Shown in pieces: positions 1 through 7,341 of a stretch of 64,000 nt of DNA. This DNA comes from Pseudoalteromonas sp. MMG007. Lineage in GTDB: Bacteria > Pseudomonadota > Gammaproteobacteria > Enterobacterales > Alteromonadaceae. A program made the position numbers and the translations under genes. Each line of letters begins with the position of its first letter. Position 1 is the stretch's first letter. Under the pieces are notes generated by a model. The model saw nothing but the letters and a program-made list of their open reading frames with translations, made no database searches and was not told the DNA's origin. The stretch lies in assembly GCF_018100985.1 (NCBI RefSeq), contig NZ_JAGJEI010000001.1, forward strand, positions 558,001 to 622,000, read 5' to 3'.

Positions 1-2
1 TA

Positions 3-83
3 AAAGCAAACCTACATGAAAAGCCTGTAAGTACAACACCTGAAATTGCACACGAGATCATTCAAGAGATGGAACTAAAATAA
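3..83 (+). CDS. C-terminal end of an unidentified protein (partial)
   Basis: An open frame enters from the left edge and stops at TAA 81-83, giving 26 visible residues that end in EIAHEIIQEMELK. The gene begins outside the window. A rho-independent terminator follows closely, which supports a real gene end. The fragment is too short to assign to a family. Confidence 0.55.
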   Translation, partial: KANLHEKPVSTTPEIAHEIIQEMELK

Positions 84-104
84 GCATTAGTCCCAAAGTA
101 CTAT

Positions 105-130
105 AAAAAAGAGCCTTACGGCTCTTTTTT
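105..130 (+). terminator. Rho-independent terminator
   Basis: An A-run, the stem GAGCC, the loop TTAC, the stem GGCTC and a T-run form a hairpin that the A/T tracts extend. It lies just after the stop of the partial gene at the left edge. Because the arms are symmetric it could act in both directions. Confidence 0.85.
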
Positions 131-225
131 ATTGCCTGTAATTTAGGTAAGTTATGCGTTCTTGCAGTTTATTAATTGTAAAAGTTAATAAAAAGAACAC
201 ACAACACACATATTTTGAGAAATTA

Positions 226-1461
226 ATGCACACAACAAAAGCAGTTTGGAAGTCTCGTTTAGGTGCCCTAGGCCCTGGCATTTTAATGGCTACAGCCGCC
301 ATTGGCGGATCTCACTTAGTCGCGTCAACTCAAGCTGGCGCATTATTTGGTTGGCAACTGTTTTGGCTAATACTGGTTGTTAATGTATTAAAGTATCCGT
401 TTTTTCGGTTTGGGATGGAATATACCTTAGCCACTAAAAACAGTTTAGTAGAAGGCTATAAAAATAAAGGCCCAGTTTATTTTTATAGTTTTATAGGCCT
501 AAACATACTCGCTGCTGTTGTTAATACCGCAGGCGTATTATTACTTACCGCCAGCTTACTGCATTACGCACTGCCTGTAGTGATAGAGGTAACCCTGCTA
601 TGTTGGATATTGCTCGGTGTGTGCTTAGCCATATTATTGTTAGGGCACTTCAAAGCGCTCGACAGCGTGGCCAAAGGCATAATGGGGTTATTAACGCTGG
701 CTACTGTTATTGCGCTCGTTATCGCATTTAGTAACGGCCCAATGGCGCCTGCTGACTATGTGGGCCCATCACCATATGAGCTTGCTATGCTTAGCTTTAT
801 GGTGGCTTTAATGGGCTGGATGCCAGCACCCATAGAAATATCAGCACTGAGTTCGCTTTGGCTAAAAGAAAAACAAGCGCAGCAAACAGTCACTAAAAGC
901 CAAGGCTTGTTCGACTTTAATGTAGGCTATTGGTTAACAGCGTGCTTAGCCTTAGTATTTTTTAGCTTAGGTGTATTGGTACAATACGGGCAAAACAGCA
1001 GCATAGAACTCGGTGGAGTCGCCTTTGCTAAGCAGCTTATTGATATGTATGCATTAACAATAGGCGAGTGGGCAAGGCCGCTTGTATCAGCAATCGCCTT
1101 TTTATGTATGTTTGGCACCACACTTACTGTACTTGATGGCTACGCCCGTACGCTTAACGAATCTCATAAGTTACTTGGCTTTAAGCAATCAAAACACAGC
1201 CTAAATATTTGGTTAATACTACAAGCACTTGCCGGTATGGCCGTTATTTTATTTTTTAAATCCGCTCTTGGCCCTATGCTTACTTTTGCCATGACGCTTG
1301 CTTTTGTAACTACTCCTGTTTTTGCATGGCTTAACTTTAGCCTAGTACGCTCAAACCCCGATATTAAACACAGTGTATTACTGCGTATTTTAAGCTGGTT
1401 AGGTTTAATATATTTAATCGGGTTTGCCGTAGCGTTTATAGTATGGAAGCTAGCTGCATAA
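226..1461 (+). CDS. NRAMP-related divalent metal transporter, non-canonical motifs
   Basis: An integral membrane protein of 411 residues with about eleven hydrophobic segments and the NRAMP-fold signature GPG...STQAGA in the first segment. Canonical NRAMP proteins carry DPGN in helix 1 and MPH in helix 6, which bind the metal. Here the equivalent places read GGSH (residues 27-30) and GWMPAP, so the substrate may not be Mn or Fe. The frame is open from 154, but the methionine at 226 (MHTTKAVWKS) puts the start just before the first conserved segment and fits the family. It stands alone after a terminator. Family membership is fairly sure; substrate is unknown. Confidence 0.8.
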   Translation: MHTTKAVWKSRLGALGPGILMATAAIGGSHLVASTQAGALFGWQLFWLILVVNVLKYPFFRFGMEYTLATKNSLVEGYKNKGPVYFYSFIGLNILAAVVNTAGVLLLTASLLHYALPVVIEVTLLCWILLGVCLAILLLGHFKALDSVAKGIMGLLTLATVIALVIAFSNGPMAPADYVGPSPYELAMLSFMVALMGWMPAPIEISALSSLWLKEKQAQQTVTKSQGLFDFNVGYWLTACLALVFFSLGVLVQYGQNSSIELGGVAFAKQLIDMYALTIGEWARPLVSAIAFLCMFGTTLTVLDGYARTLNESHKLLGFKQSKHSLNIWLILQALAGMAVILFFKSALGPMLTFAMTLAFVTTPVFAWLNFSLVRSNPDIKHSVLLRILSWLGLIYLIGFAVAFIVWKLAA

Positions 1462-1540
1462 ACCAGTTATATAAATATGATATTTTTAAGTTAGTTAAGC
1501 ATAGGTGTAGGCATTAATTTGTGTTTATGAGGAAAGTGAC

Positions 1541-1747
1541 ATGAAATTTGAAATGTCTATTACAGATAATTTTGCATCCTTTTTTGATGAACAAAAAGAA
1601 AGATATATTTTTATTGATAGCTTTGATAATAAAACGTTTGAGGTGCAAGTAGGGGATTTAGATAACCCAAAATCAGTCGGTAGCGTTTTAGCTTCTAATA
1701 ATGATGAATTGAATGTTAAGTTATTAGCGCTTTACAATAAATATTAA
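1541..1747 (+). CDS. Small hypothetical protein (68 aa)
   Basis: An acidic, soluble 68-residue frame that starts at ATG behind a good ribosome site (GAGGAAAG, about 1529-1536). It has no signal peptide, no membrane segment and no motif I recognise. It lies 22 bases before the acetyltransferase gene on the same strand and may be cotranscribed with it. The ribosome site and position support a real gene; no function can be given. Confidence 0.55.
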   Translation: MKFEMSITDNFASFFDEQKERYIFIDSFDNKTFEVQVGDLDNPKSVGSVLASNNDELNVKLLALYNKY

Positions 1748-1769
1748 TACACTAAAAAATGAGCTATAA

Positions 1770-2225
1770 ATGAAAATTAAAACAGGTGAGCTTTCAAACC
1801 CTGAGGTTATAAAACTATTACAAGCGCATCATAACGATATGCTAAAACACTCACCTGTTGAGAGCGTACATGCACTGGATGTAACTAAACTCACTCAGCC
1901 CTATATAACCTTTTATAGCTTATGGATTGGAAATAATTTAGCGGGTGTTGGCGCTTTAAAAGCACTAAATACAACGCATGGCGAAATTAAATCAATGCGT
2001 ACATCAAGCAACTATTTACGCCAAGGCATAGCGGCTAAGTTACTCACGCATATTATTGAGCAAGCGACTTTGCGAGGTTATAAAAAGTTAAGTTTAGAGA
2101 CCGGCACGGCAAAGGCATTTTTGCCTGCACAAAAGCTTTATACTCAGTTTGGTTTTAAAGAATGCGAACCCTTTGGTGATTATGAGTTAGATCCGTACAG
2201 CTTGTTTATGAGTAAAGGGCTTTAG
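1770..2225 (+). CDS. GNAT-family N-acetyltransferase
   Basis: A 151-residue single-domain acetyltransferase that would transfer acetyl from acetyl-CoA to an amino group of an unknown acceptor. The CoA-binding motif A is seen as MRTSSNYLRQGIAAKLL, with the pyrophosphate loop RQGIAA at residues 84-89. A typical motif B (KLYTQFGF, residues 122-129) follows, and the end is DPYSLFMSKGL. Length is normal for the family. The same C-terminus recurs in degraded form at 4099-4134, which suggests a lost paralogue beside it. The substrate cannot be predicted. Confidence 0.85.
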   Translation: MKIKTGELSNPEVIKLLQAHHNDMLKHSPVESVHALDVTKLTQPYITFYSLWIGNNLAGVGALKALNTTHGEIKSMRTSSNYLRQGIAAKLLTHIIEQATLRGYKKLSLETGTAKAFLPAQKLYTQFGFKECEPFGDYELDPYSLFMSKGL

Positions 2226-2335
2226 CTTAAATGTAGAGTTATATTAGTTCCACTTGGCTGGCTCACCTGAAAGCTAAGTTATTTATTTAATTTTTCTATT
2301 TAATCAACTGGTAAATTGTTCAACCTGTTTTTAGG

Positions 2336-3238
2336 TTACCAATAATCGCGTTTATCACAAAAGAAGTCTAAAAATGCGCGCACTTTGCTCTGAATAGGAT
2401 TTGATGGGTGATAATAGGCGTACACTTGAGCGTCTTCCCACCAATGTTTTTTTAGTATTGGGACTAGGCGACCTTCATTGAGTGATTTTTGAATTTGACT
2501 TGAGTCTACTGGGGCGTTAATTAACCCTAAACCAGCTTCCGCCAGTTCGACGATACCGCTTACTGTTTTAACTTGGCAGTGCGGTGTTACATAAATAGGC
2601 TCACCATTTTCACTTTGCAACACTAAAACATTACTGGGTTGATTATACAAATAACCTACTACGTTATGATGTTCCAATGCCTTAATATCTGTCGGATCCC
2701 CTTGGCGCTGTATGTATTCAGGAGATGCAAAAACGCCATATTTCGAACGCCACAAAGGCTTGCGTTTTAACCCTGGATAGCGCTCTCCCAGATAGGAGCT
2801 AACAGCCCAAAAAACATCAAACTCGCTTTCATTAATATTAATAAGGGATTCTTTAACGTCCATTGTTATATTGAGTTCAGGATAAAGTGCTGTAAATTCT
2901 GCCATCCAAGGAACTAGGGTTTCTTTTATTATATCGTTCGCTTGGCAAATAACCCGTAGCTCTCCATTAATCATGCTATCACTATTGTGGCTCCACAATA
3001 CCAACTCTTGATGTTGTTGAAGAAGCTGGGCTGCTTTGTGTTTAAAAGCACTACCAAATTCAGTAAGAATTAGTTTTCGTCTAGATCGAACAAATAAAGC
3101 TTGGTTCAGTTGAGTTTCTAAACGAGCAATTTGTTTGCTAATAGCCATAACTGTTTTGGCTTCGGCCTCTGCAACCCTAGACATGTTGCCTATTTCAGCA
3201 ACCTTACAAAAGGTCGTTAAATCTCTTGGATGAAACAT
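2336..3238 (-). CDS. LysR-family transcriptional regulator
   Basis: A 300-residue regulator with the N-terminal winged helix-turn-helix of the LysR family (residues about 4-62, FHPRDLTTFCKVAEIGNMSRVAE onward) and a C-terminal periplasmic-binding-like effector domain. Length is usual. It is transcribed divergently from the CPBP protease gene, 102 bases apart. LysR proteins commonly control the divergent neighbour, so the protease gene is a plausible target. The effector is unknown. One unusual point is the acidic stretch AEAEAK in the recognition helix region, where many members carry SAAAKRL. Confidence 0.9.
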   Translation of the reverse strand: MFHPRDLTTFCKVAEIGNMSRVAEAEAKTVMAISKQIARLETQLNQALFVRSRRKLILTEFGSAFKHKAAQLLQQHQELVLWSHNSDSMINGELRVICQANDIIKETLVPWMAEFTALYPELNITMDVKESLININESEFDVFWAVSSYLGERYPGLKRKPLWRSKYGVFASPEYIQRQGDPTDIKALEHHNVVGYLYNQPSNVLVLQSENGEPIYVTPHCQVKTVSGIVELAEAGLGLINAPVDSSQIQKSLNEGRLVPILKKHWWEDAQVYAYYHPSNPIQSKVRAFLDFFCDKRDYW

Positions 3239-3340
3239 AGTAAACTTTTTGTTTAATTATTATCTGTTTTTAATATATTTATTTAATTAAGTCTAGCAAT
3301 TAATCTTGCCTCACCAACCAAAATAAGTTCGACAGGAAAG

Positions 3341-4093
3341 ATGATGACATTACATATAGGTGAATGGATTGTATTATTAATGATTATGGCAATGCCAATA
3401 TACAGTTTCTGGGAATCTGACAAAACAAAGCGAGCGGTCATTGCTGGACATAAAACTAAATTGCGCATGTATCAAGAAACGATGGTTTATTTATGGTTCC
3501 CAACAGTTACGCTGCTTGCTTTAGTATTGATGCAAGTAGTCAGAATCAGTGATATTGGCCTTTATTGGCGCTCTAGTATGGCCAATTGGGTTGGCGCTTG
3601 TTTGGTAATGTGTTTATTCGTTTACTTGGTGTTGGGAGTCTATAAAGCCAAAAGTAATTCCAAAAATAACGAAGAACTACGCAATACAATGAAAACTCAT
3701 AGTTGGATGATGCCCGCATCTCGTTGCGAATTAACTTGGTTTACATTTGGCGTGTCTATGTCCGCAGGGATTTGCGAAGAGTTATTGTTTCGTGGTTTTT
3801 TACTTTCTGTTTTTAGTGATTATATTGGCTTATTTTCCAGCTTAATATTAAGTAGTTTTTTATTTGGACTTTGTCATATTTACCAAGGTTGGTTAAATGC
3901 TATTCGAACCGGTATTTATGGATTAGTTTTTAGTGGTATTTATATCCTTACAGATTCTTTGCTAATCGTTATTATTCTTCACGCCATGATTGATATTTAT
4001 AGCGGGATTATTGGCTACTTAATAAATCAAAGCTTTATTGATAATGCTAAGTTATATATTACGAAAAGCGATACAAAAGCAACTGCGCCATAA
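3341..4093 (+). CDS. CPBP-family intramembrane metalloprotease
   Basis: A 250-residue membrane protein with several hydrophobic segments and the three signatures of the CPBP (Abi, CAAX-protease-like) family: EELLFRG at residues 146-152, FGLCH with histidine 179, and HAMID with histidine 214. These residues form the predicted metal and catalytic site inside the membrane. Bacterial members include prenyl-protein-protease-like enzymes and bacteriocin self-immunity proteins. The substrate here is unknown. The start is the first of two adjacent ATG codons behind an AGGAAAG site. It is divergent from the LysR gene, which may regulate it. Confidence 0.87.
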   Translation: MMTLHIGEWIVLLMIMAMPIYSFWESDKTKRAVIAGHKTKLRMYQETMVYLWFPTVTLLALVLMQVVRISDIGLYWRSSMANWVGACLVMCLFVYLVLGVYKAKSNSKNNEELRNTMKTHSWMMPASRCELTWFTFGVSMSAGICEELLFRGFLLSVFSDYIGLFSSLILSSFLFGLCHIYQGWLNAIRTGIYGLVFSGIYILTDSLLIVIILHAMIDIYSGIIGYLINQSFIDNAKLYITKSDTKATAP

Positions 4094-4098
4094 TATTA

Positions 4099-4134
4099 CA
4101 CCCTCAAAGTTTATATATGAGTAAAGCGCTTTAG
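4099..4134 (+). pseudogene. 3' remnant of a second GNAT acetyltransferase gene
   Basis: Six bases after the CPBP stop codon, one frame reads HPQSLYMSKAL and stops. The intact acetyltransferase gene at 1770-2225 ends DPYSLFMSKGL and stops. Over the last 18 bases (4117-4134 against 2208-2225) the DNA differs at one position. The fragment has no start and no upstream domain, so it is the stump of a paralogue whose body is gone. Confidence 0.6.
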
Positions 4135-4177
4135 TTAAAGCAAGAAATACCTGCCGCTACTCGTTTAAAATCTTCAA

Positions 4178-4205
4178 TTGAATTTATACGCTATCTGCGT
4201 ATACT
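4178..4205 (+). promoter_or_regulatory. Promoter of higB2-higA2
   Basis: A -35 box TTGAAT (4178-4183) and a -10 box TATACT (4200-4205) are separated by 16 bases. The -10 ends only seven bases before the higB2 ATG at 4213, so transcription would begin at or within about two bases of the start codon. The message would then be leaderless or nearly so. Confidence 0.65.
4185..4203. promoter_or_regulatory. Operator of the higB2-higA2 module
   Basis: A perfect inverted repeat TATACGC-TATCT-GCGTATA lies between and over the promoter boxes. Toxin-antitoxin modules with a DNA-binding antitoxin usually repress themselves through such a site. A HigA2 dimer bound here would block RNA polymerase. The palindrome is seen directly; the binding is inferred. 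Confidence 0.65.
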
Positions 4206-4212
4206 TTAATGT

Positions 4213-4545
4213 ATGAAGGGCCTATTTGTTGAATCAAACATATTCGAAAAGTATCGAGAGCTGTACTTGAGTGATAACGAGTATCGTTTATTTCAAGCAG
4301 ATCTAATGGTTAATCCAAAACAGGGCGATGTTATTCAAGGAGCAGGCGGCTTACGTAAAGTCCGAGTTGCGAGCAAAGGAAAAGGTAAGCGTGGCGGTTC
4401 AAGAGTTATATATTATTACTTGGACGACAAAAGACGTTTTTATCTACTCACTACTTACAGTAAAAACGAAGTAACCGATTTAACAGCAGATCAGAAAAAG
4501 CAATTAAAAGAATTCTTAGAGGTGTGGCACAATGAGCAAACGTGA
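4213..4545 (+). CDS. higB2: HigB2-type toxin of a type II toxin-antitoxin system
   Basis: A 110-residue RelE/ParE-superfamily protein, very like Vibrio cholerae HigB2 as I know it (FVESNIFEKYRELYLSDNEY, IQGAGGLRKVRVASKGKGKR, IYYYLDDKRRFYLLTTY). HigB toxins cleave mRNA in the ribosome. The basic run ASKGKGKRGGSR and the C-terminal YSKNEVTDLT helix are family features. The toxin gene precedes the antitoxin gene, the reverse of most modules but normal for hig. The reading frames overlap by 14 bases. No ribosome site is visible, in keeping with the near-leaderless promoter. Confidence 0.92.
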   Translation: MKGLFVESNIFEKYRELYLSDNEYRLFQADLMVNPKQGDVIQGAGGLRKVRVASKGKGKRGGSRVIYYYLDDKRRFYLLTTYSKNEVTDLTADQKKQLKEFLEVWHNEQT

Positions 4546-4846
4546 TTTATTTTCAGAATTAACTACAGCACTTGTAGACGCTAAAGCGCATTCACAAGGA
4601 AAGCTTACGTTACGTAGTCATACGGTAAATGATATTAACGATCTTGCTATCTCACCTGATGAAATAGTAAATATTCGAGAAACATTTAATATGTCGCGCG
4701 GTGTATTTGCAAACATTCTACATACCTCAGCAAGAACGCTCGAAAACTGGGAACAAGGACGCAGCGCACCGAATGGGCAAGCGATAACTTTGCTAAAGCT
4801 TGTGCAGCGTCATCCTGAAACATTGAATCATATAGCGGAGTTGTAG
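4532..4846 (+). CDS. higA2: HigA2-type antitoxin, Xre-family DNA-binding protein
   Basis: A 104-residue antitoxin that neutralises HigB2 and represses the operon. The N-terminal part (about residues 1-35) should be the flexible toxin-binding segment. The C-terminal part is a helix-turn-helix of the Xre/Cro type (MSRGVFANILHTSARTLENW, then EQGRSAPNGQA). This order of toxin-binding N-terminus and C-terminal DNA-binding domain is that of V. cholerae HigA2. The start overlaps the toxin gene by 14 bases, so translation is probably coupled. The likely target site is the palindrome at 4185-4203. Confidence 0.92.
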   Translation: MSKRDLFSELTTALVDAKAHSQGKLTLRSHTVNDINDLAISPDEIVNIRETFNMSRGVFANILHTSARTLENWEQGRSAPNGQAITLLKLVQRHPETLNHIAEL

Positions 4847-5035
4847 GGTTATACCTAATATTTATGCACAAATGTGTTGTGTCAGCTATTAATAAAAATA
4901 TTTTGTAGTTTTCTAATATGAACTAAAATTATAATCTTTTTTTAACCAGTGTGGAAAATTAGCAATAAACTGTTATTTTTCTTTTCTATGCTTTAAAAAA
5001 GTTATAGGGAAAATAAATTAACTAAGGGAATTAAT

Positions 5036-5524
5036 ATGTTGGAAAGTTACATTTGGAATGTTTTAGCTACCGTCACAGGCGGGGCTATTCTGACATTTAT
5101 ATTTTTTTTACTTCGAGAAAAGTGTTTTCCAATTCCTAATATAAGCGGTGTTTGGTATGTAGAAAATACTACCGAATCTAGTGCTTATAATCCTTATAAA
5201 GGAATGACTTTAGATTATATCATTATGTTCTGGTGTGAAGGTTGTAAGGTCTCAGGCACAGCTGAGAAAGTGCATGAAGATTCAGTGAATATTAACAAGG
5301 ATTTTATTGGAAAGGATAGAAAGAGAAGTAATGTAAACGGGTACATACAAAAAAATTACTTTTCAAAAGATAAAGTAACCTTACACTTGGTTGAAGATGG
5401 GTTTGGAAGAGTTTCCACTTACTCGTATGAATTGATAGTTACTAGAAAAGGTATGGTAGGTACTTTTTCGTCTATGGTTGCAGATCAAAAAGGTAAATCG
5501 ACATGGACTCGTAAAAAAAATTGA
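5036..5524 (+). CDS. Membrane-anchored beta-rich protein, first gene of an unknown two-gene unit
   Basis: A 162-residue protein with one N-terminal membrane segment (about residues 6-27), a short basic stretch (REK), then a domain of alternating polar and hydrophobic strands that begins ISGVWYVE and ends GKSTWTRKK. The W near each end and the predicted small barrel recall the domain of Cap15-type CBASS effectors and lipocalin-like barrels, but I cannot assign it, and no CD-NTase gene is nearby. The start has a good ribosome site (AAGGGA, about 5023-5028). The gene ends in a run of eight A and overlaps the transglycosylase gene. Base composition is more AT-rich than in the housekeeping genes, suggesting transfer. 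Confidence 0.75.
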   Translation: MLESYIWNVLATVTGGAILTFIFFLLREKCFPIPNISGVWYVENTTESSAYNPYKGMTLDYIIMFWCEGCKVSGTAEKVHEDSVNINKDFIGKDRKRSNVNGYIQKNYFSKDKVTLHLVEDGFGRVSTYSYELIVTRKGMVGTFSSMVADQKGKSTWTRKKN

Positions 5525-6156
5525 GACTAGCTTATTTCTCTATATCTATACCGTACATTCTCATTGCTAGCTTTTTATTTAGGATTAGTAGGAGATTTCG
5601 TAATTTGGAACGTAAGGTTAGTACAAAAGTTCTTTCTTCTGATAATAATTTTCCAGAAATATATTTGAGGGTTATTCAGGTTGCTGAAGATCATAGGGGT
5701 GATAAACATTTTGGTATAGACTACCTAAGTTTTGCTAGAATTTTAAAGCAGTATTTCTGGAATGCTAACTTACAAGGTGGTAGCACAATAGAGCAACAGT
5801 TAGTCAGAACATTAACTGGGAGGTATGAAATAACAATTAAAAGAAAGTTAGTAGAGCAATTATTGGCAATTTTAATTTCATATCGTTTTAGTAAGTTGCA
5901 AATAGCATCAAGCTATTTAAATCATGCGTACTTAGGTACTAATATTACAGGTCTGTCTGAATTAGCAAAAAAGTTAAAGCTTGATATTAAAAAGGATTCA
6001 CTTCAGTTAGCTGTAGAGTATTCAGTCCGGCTTAAATATCCAGAGCCAAGCAAAGTTAATAAACAATGGTTATTAAAATATGAGCGTAGGAAAGTACATG
6101 TATTAAATTTACTTTCAAAAAATACTTACCTCCACACACCTATTATTGAAAATTAA
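5521..6156 (+). CDS. Stand-alone GT51 peptidoglycan transglycosylase domain protein
   Basis: A 211-residue protein with an N-terminal membrane segment (about 4-20) and a GT51 domain, which polymerises lipid II into glycan strands outside the membrane. Visible motifs are EDHRGDKHFGID (residues 56-67; usual form EDxxFxxHxG, with G in place of F), QGGSTIEQQLVR (85-96), RKLVEQ (108-113) and YLNHAYLG (132-139). Both catalytic glutamates (E56 and E112) are kept. There is no transpeptidase domain. The start is TTG within a TTGA overlap, there is no ribosome site, and the frame contains no ATG at all. It could be a divergent MtgA, but pairing and composition argue for an accessory role. Confidence 0.8.
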   Translation: MRLAYFSISIPYILIASFLFRISRRFRNLERKVSTKVLSSDNNFPEIYLRVIQVAEDHRGDKHFGIDYLSFARILKQYFWNANLQGGSTIEQQLVRTLTGRYEITIKRKLVEQLLAILISYRFSKLQIASSYLNHAYLGTNITGLSELAKKLKLDIKKDSLQLAVEYSVRLKYPEPSKVNKQWLLKYERRKVHVLNLLSKNTYLHTPIIEN

Positions 6157-7340
6157 CTCAGCTCTTTTATCGCTCTACTTATTCCATCTAAGCTCAGCGC
6201 ATACATGCGGTTGTTCATTAACTCTTTTATAAAGCCAATTGATTGGTAGTACGGCCAGTGTTCAACGGGTTGTGGGTTGAGCCAGGCGACTTTATCAAAG
6301 TGGTTGGTGATTCGTGCCAACCATGCACTGCCGGGCTCTTCATTGTAGTGCTCTACCGAGCCGCCGGGGTAGGCTATTTCATACGGGCCCATAGTGGCAT
6401 CGCCCACAAATATTACTTTGTAGTCGCTAGTAAATTTATTAATCAGCGTCATGGTGTCGATGATGTTTGAACGGCGGCGCGCGTTATCTTGCCAAACATG
6501 TTCGTATAAACAGTTATGAAAGTAGTAAAACTCTAAATGTTTAAACTCGCTGTGCGCGGCACTAAACAACTCTTCACAGGTATGAATGTAGTCATCCATT
6601 GAGCCGCCAATATCAAACAGCATGAGTACTTTTACGGCGTTGTGGCGTTCGGGGGCCATTTTTACGTCCAGCATGCCGCCTTGTTTAGCGGTAGCGCGAA
6701 TGGTCTCGTTTAAATCCAGAGTGTCGCTTGCGCCAGTGCGGGCAAATTTACGTAGTTTTTTAAGAGCGAGTTTAATTGTGCGCGAGCCAATCTCTCTGTC
6801 GGTATCTAGGTTTTTATATTCGCGTTTATCCCACACTTTTACCGCTTGGCGATTACGGTTGCCGTCTTGCCCTATACGCACGCCCTCAGGGTTATACCCA
6901 TAAGCGCCAAAAGGTGAGGTGCCACCGGTGCCCACCCATTTATTGCCGCCAGCGTGGCGTTTTTGTTGCTCTTCTAAACGCTCTTTTAGGGTTTTCATAA
7001 GCTCGTCGAGCCCACCCATGGCTTTTAGCTGAGCTTTTTCTTCATCGCTTAGGCTTTTTTCAAACTCTTTGCGTAGCCAATCTTCAGGTAGGTTGTGCTG
7101 TTGCTTTAAGCTCTCGAGTAAATCAAGGTCGGCAATACCGCTAAAGTAATCGCTAAAGGCTTTATCAAACCGATCAAAATGGGTTTCGTCTTTTACCATT
7201 ATGGTGCGTGCTAAATGGTAAAAGGCGTCTACGTCGGCAAATATAACGCCTTTTTTTAAGGCGTTAATTAAATCGAGTAGTTCGCGCAAGCTCACCGGTA
7301 AACGGTATTCACGCAGTTTGAAGAAAAACGCAATCAACAT
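6153..7340 (-). CDS. VWA-domain CoxE-like protein partnered with MoxR ATPase
   Basis: A 395-residue soluble protein. The C-terminal half is a von Willebrand A domain with a metal-site motif DIGGSM (residues 243-248, a variant of DxSxS). The N-terminal half is helical and charged, as in CoxE-like proteins. Such proteins act with MoxR AAA ATPases as a chaperone pair that matures or inserts metals into unknown targets. The start is one base after the end of the MoxR gene, so the two form an operon. The stop codon overlaps that of the convergent transglycosylase gene in the shared sequence TTAA. Confidence 0.88.
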   Translation of the reverse strand: MLIAFFFKLREYRLPVSLRELLDLINALKKGVIFADVDAFYHLARTIMVKDETHFDRFDKAFSDYFSGIADLDLLESLKQQHNLPEDWLRKEFEKSLSDEEKAQLKAMGGLDELMKTLKERLEEQQKRHAGGNKWVGTGGTSPFGAYGYNPEGVRIGQDGNRNRQAVKVWDKREYKNLDTDREIGSRTIKLALKKLRKFARTGASDTLDLNETIRATAKQGGMLDVKMAPERHNAVKVLMLFDIGGSMDDYIHTCEELFSAAHSEFKHLEFYYFHNCLYEHVWQDNARRRSNIIDTMTLINKFTSDYKVIFVGDATMGPYEIAYPGGSVEHYNEEPGSAWLARITNHFDKVAWLNPQPVEHWPYYQSIGFIKELMNNRMYALSLDGISRAIKELS

Positions 7341-7341
7341 A

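Noticed and set aside
5036..5524. Naming the first gene of the two-gene unit as a CBASS Cap15 effector
   Set aside because: Cap15 has two membrane segments and lies beside a CD-NTase gene. Only one segment is seen here and no cyclase gene is in the window, so the likeness is noted but not used as a name.
5521..6156. Naming the GT51 gene mtgA
   Set aside because: It shares the catalytic motifs, but it is shorter, starts at TTG in overlap with an unknown gene, and sits in an accessory AT-rich segment. A general GT51 call is safer.
1..6156. A genomic island bounded by attachment sites
   Set aside because: Gene content looks accessory, but no integrase, tRNA end, insertion sequence or long flanking direct repeat was found. 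Only the short GNAT-end duplication is visible.
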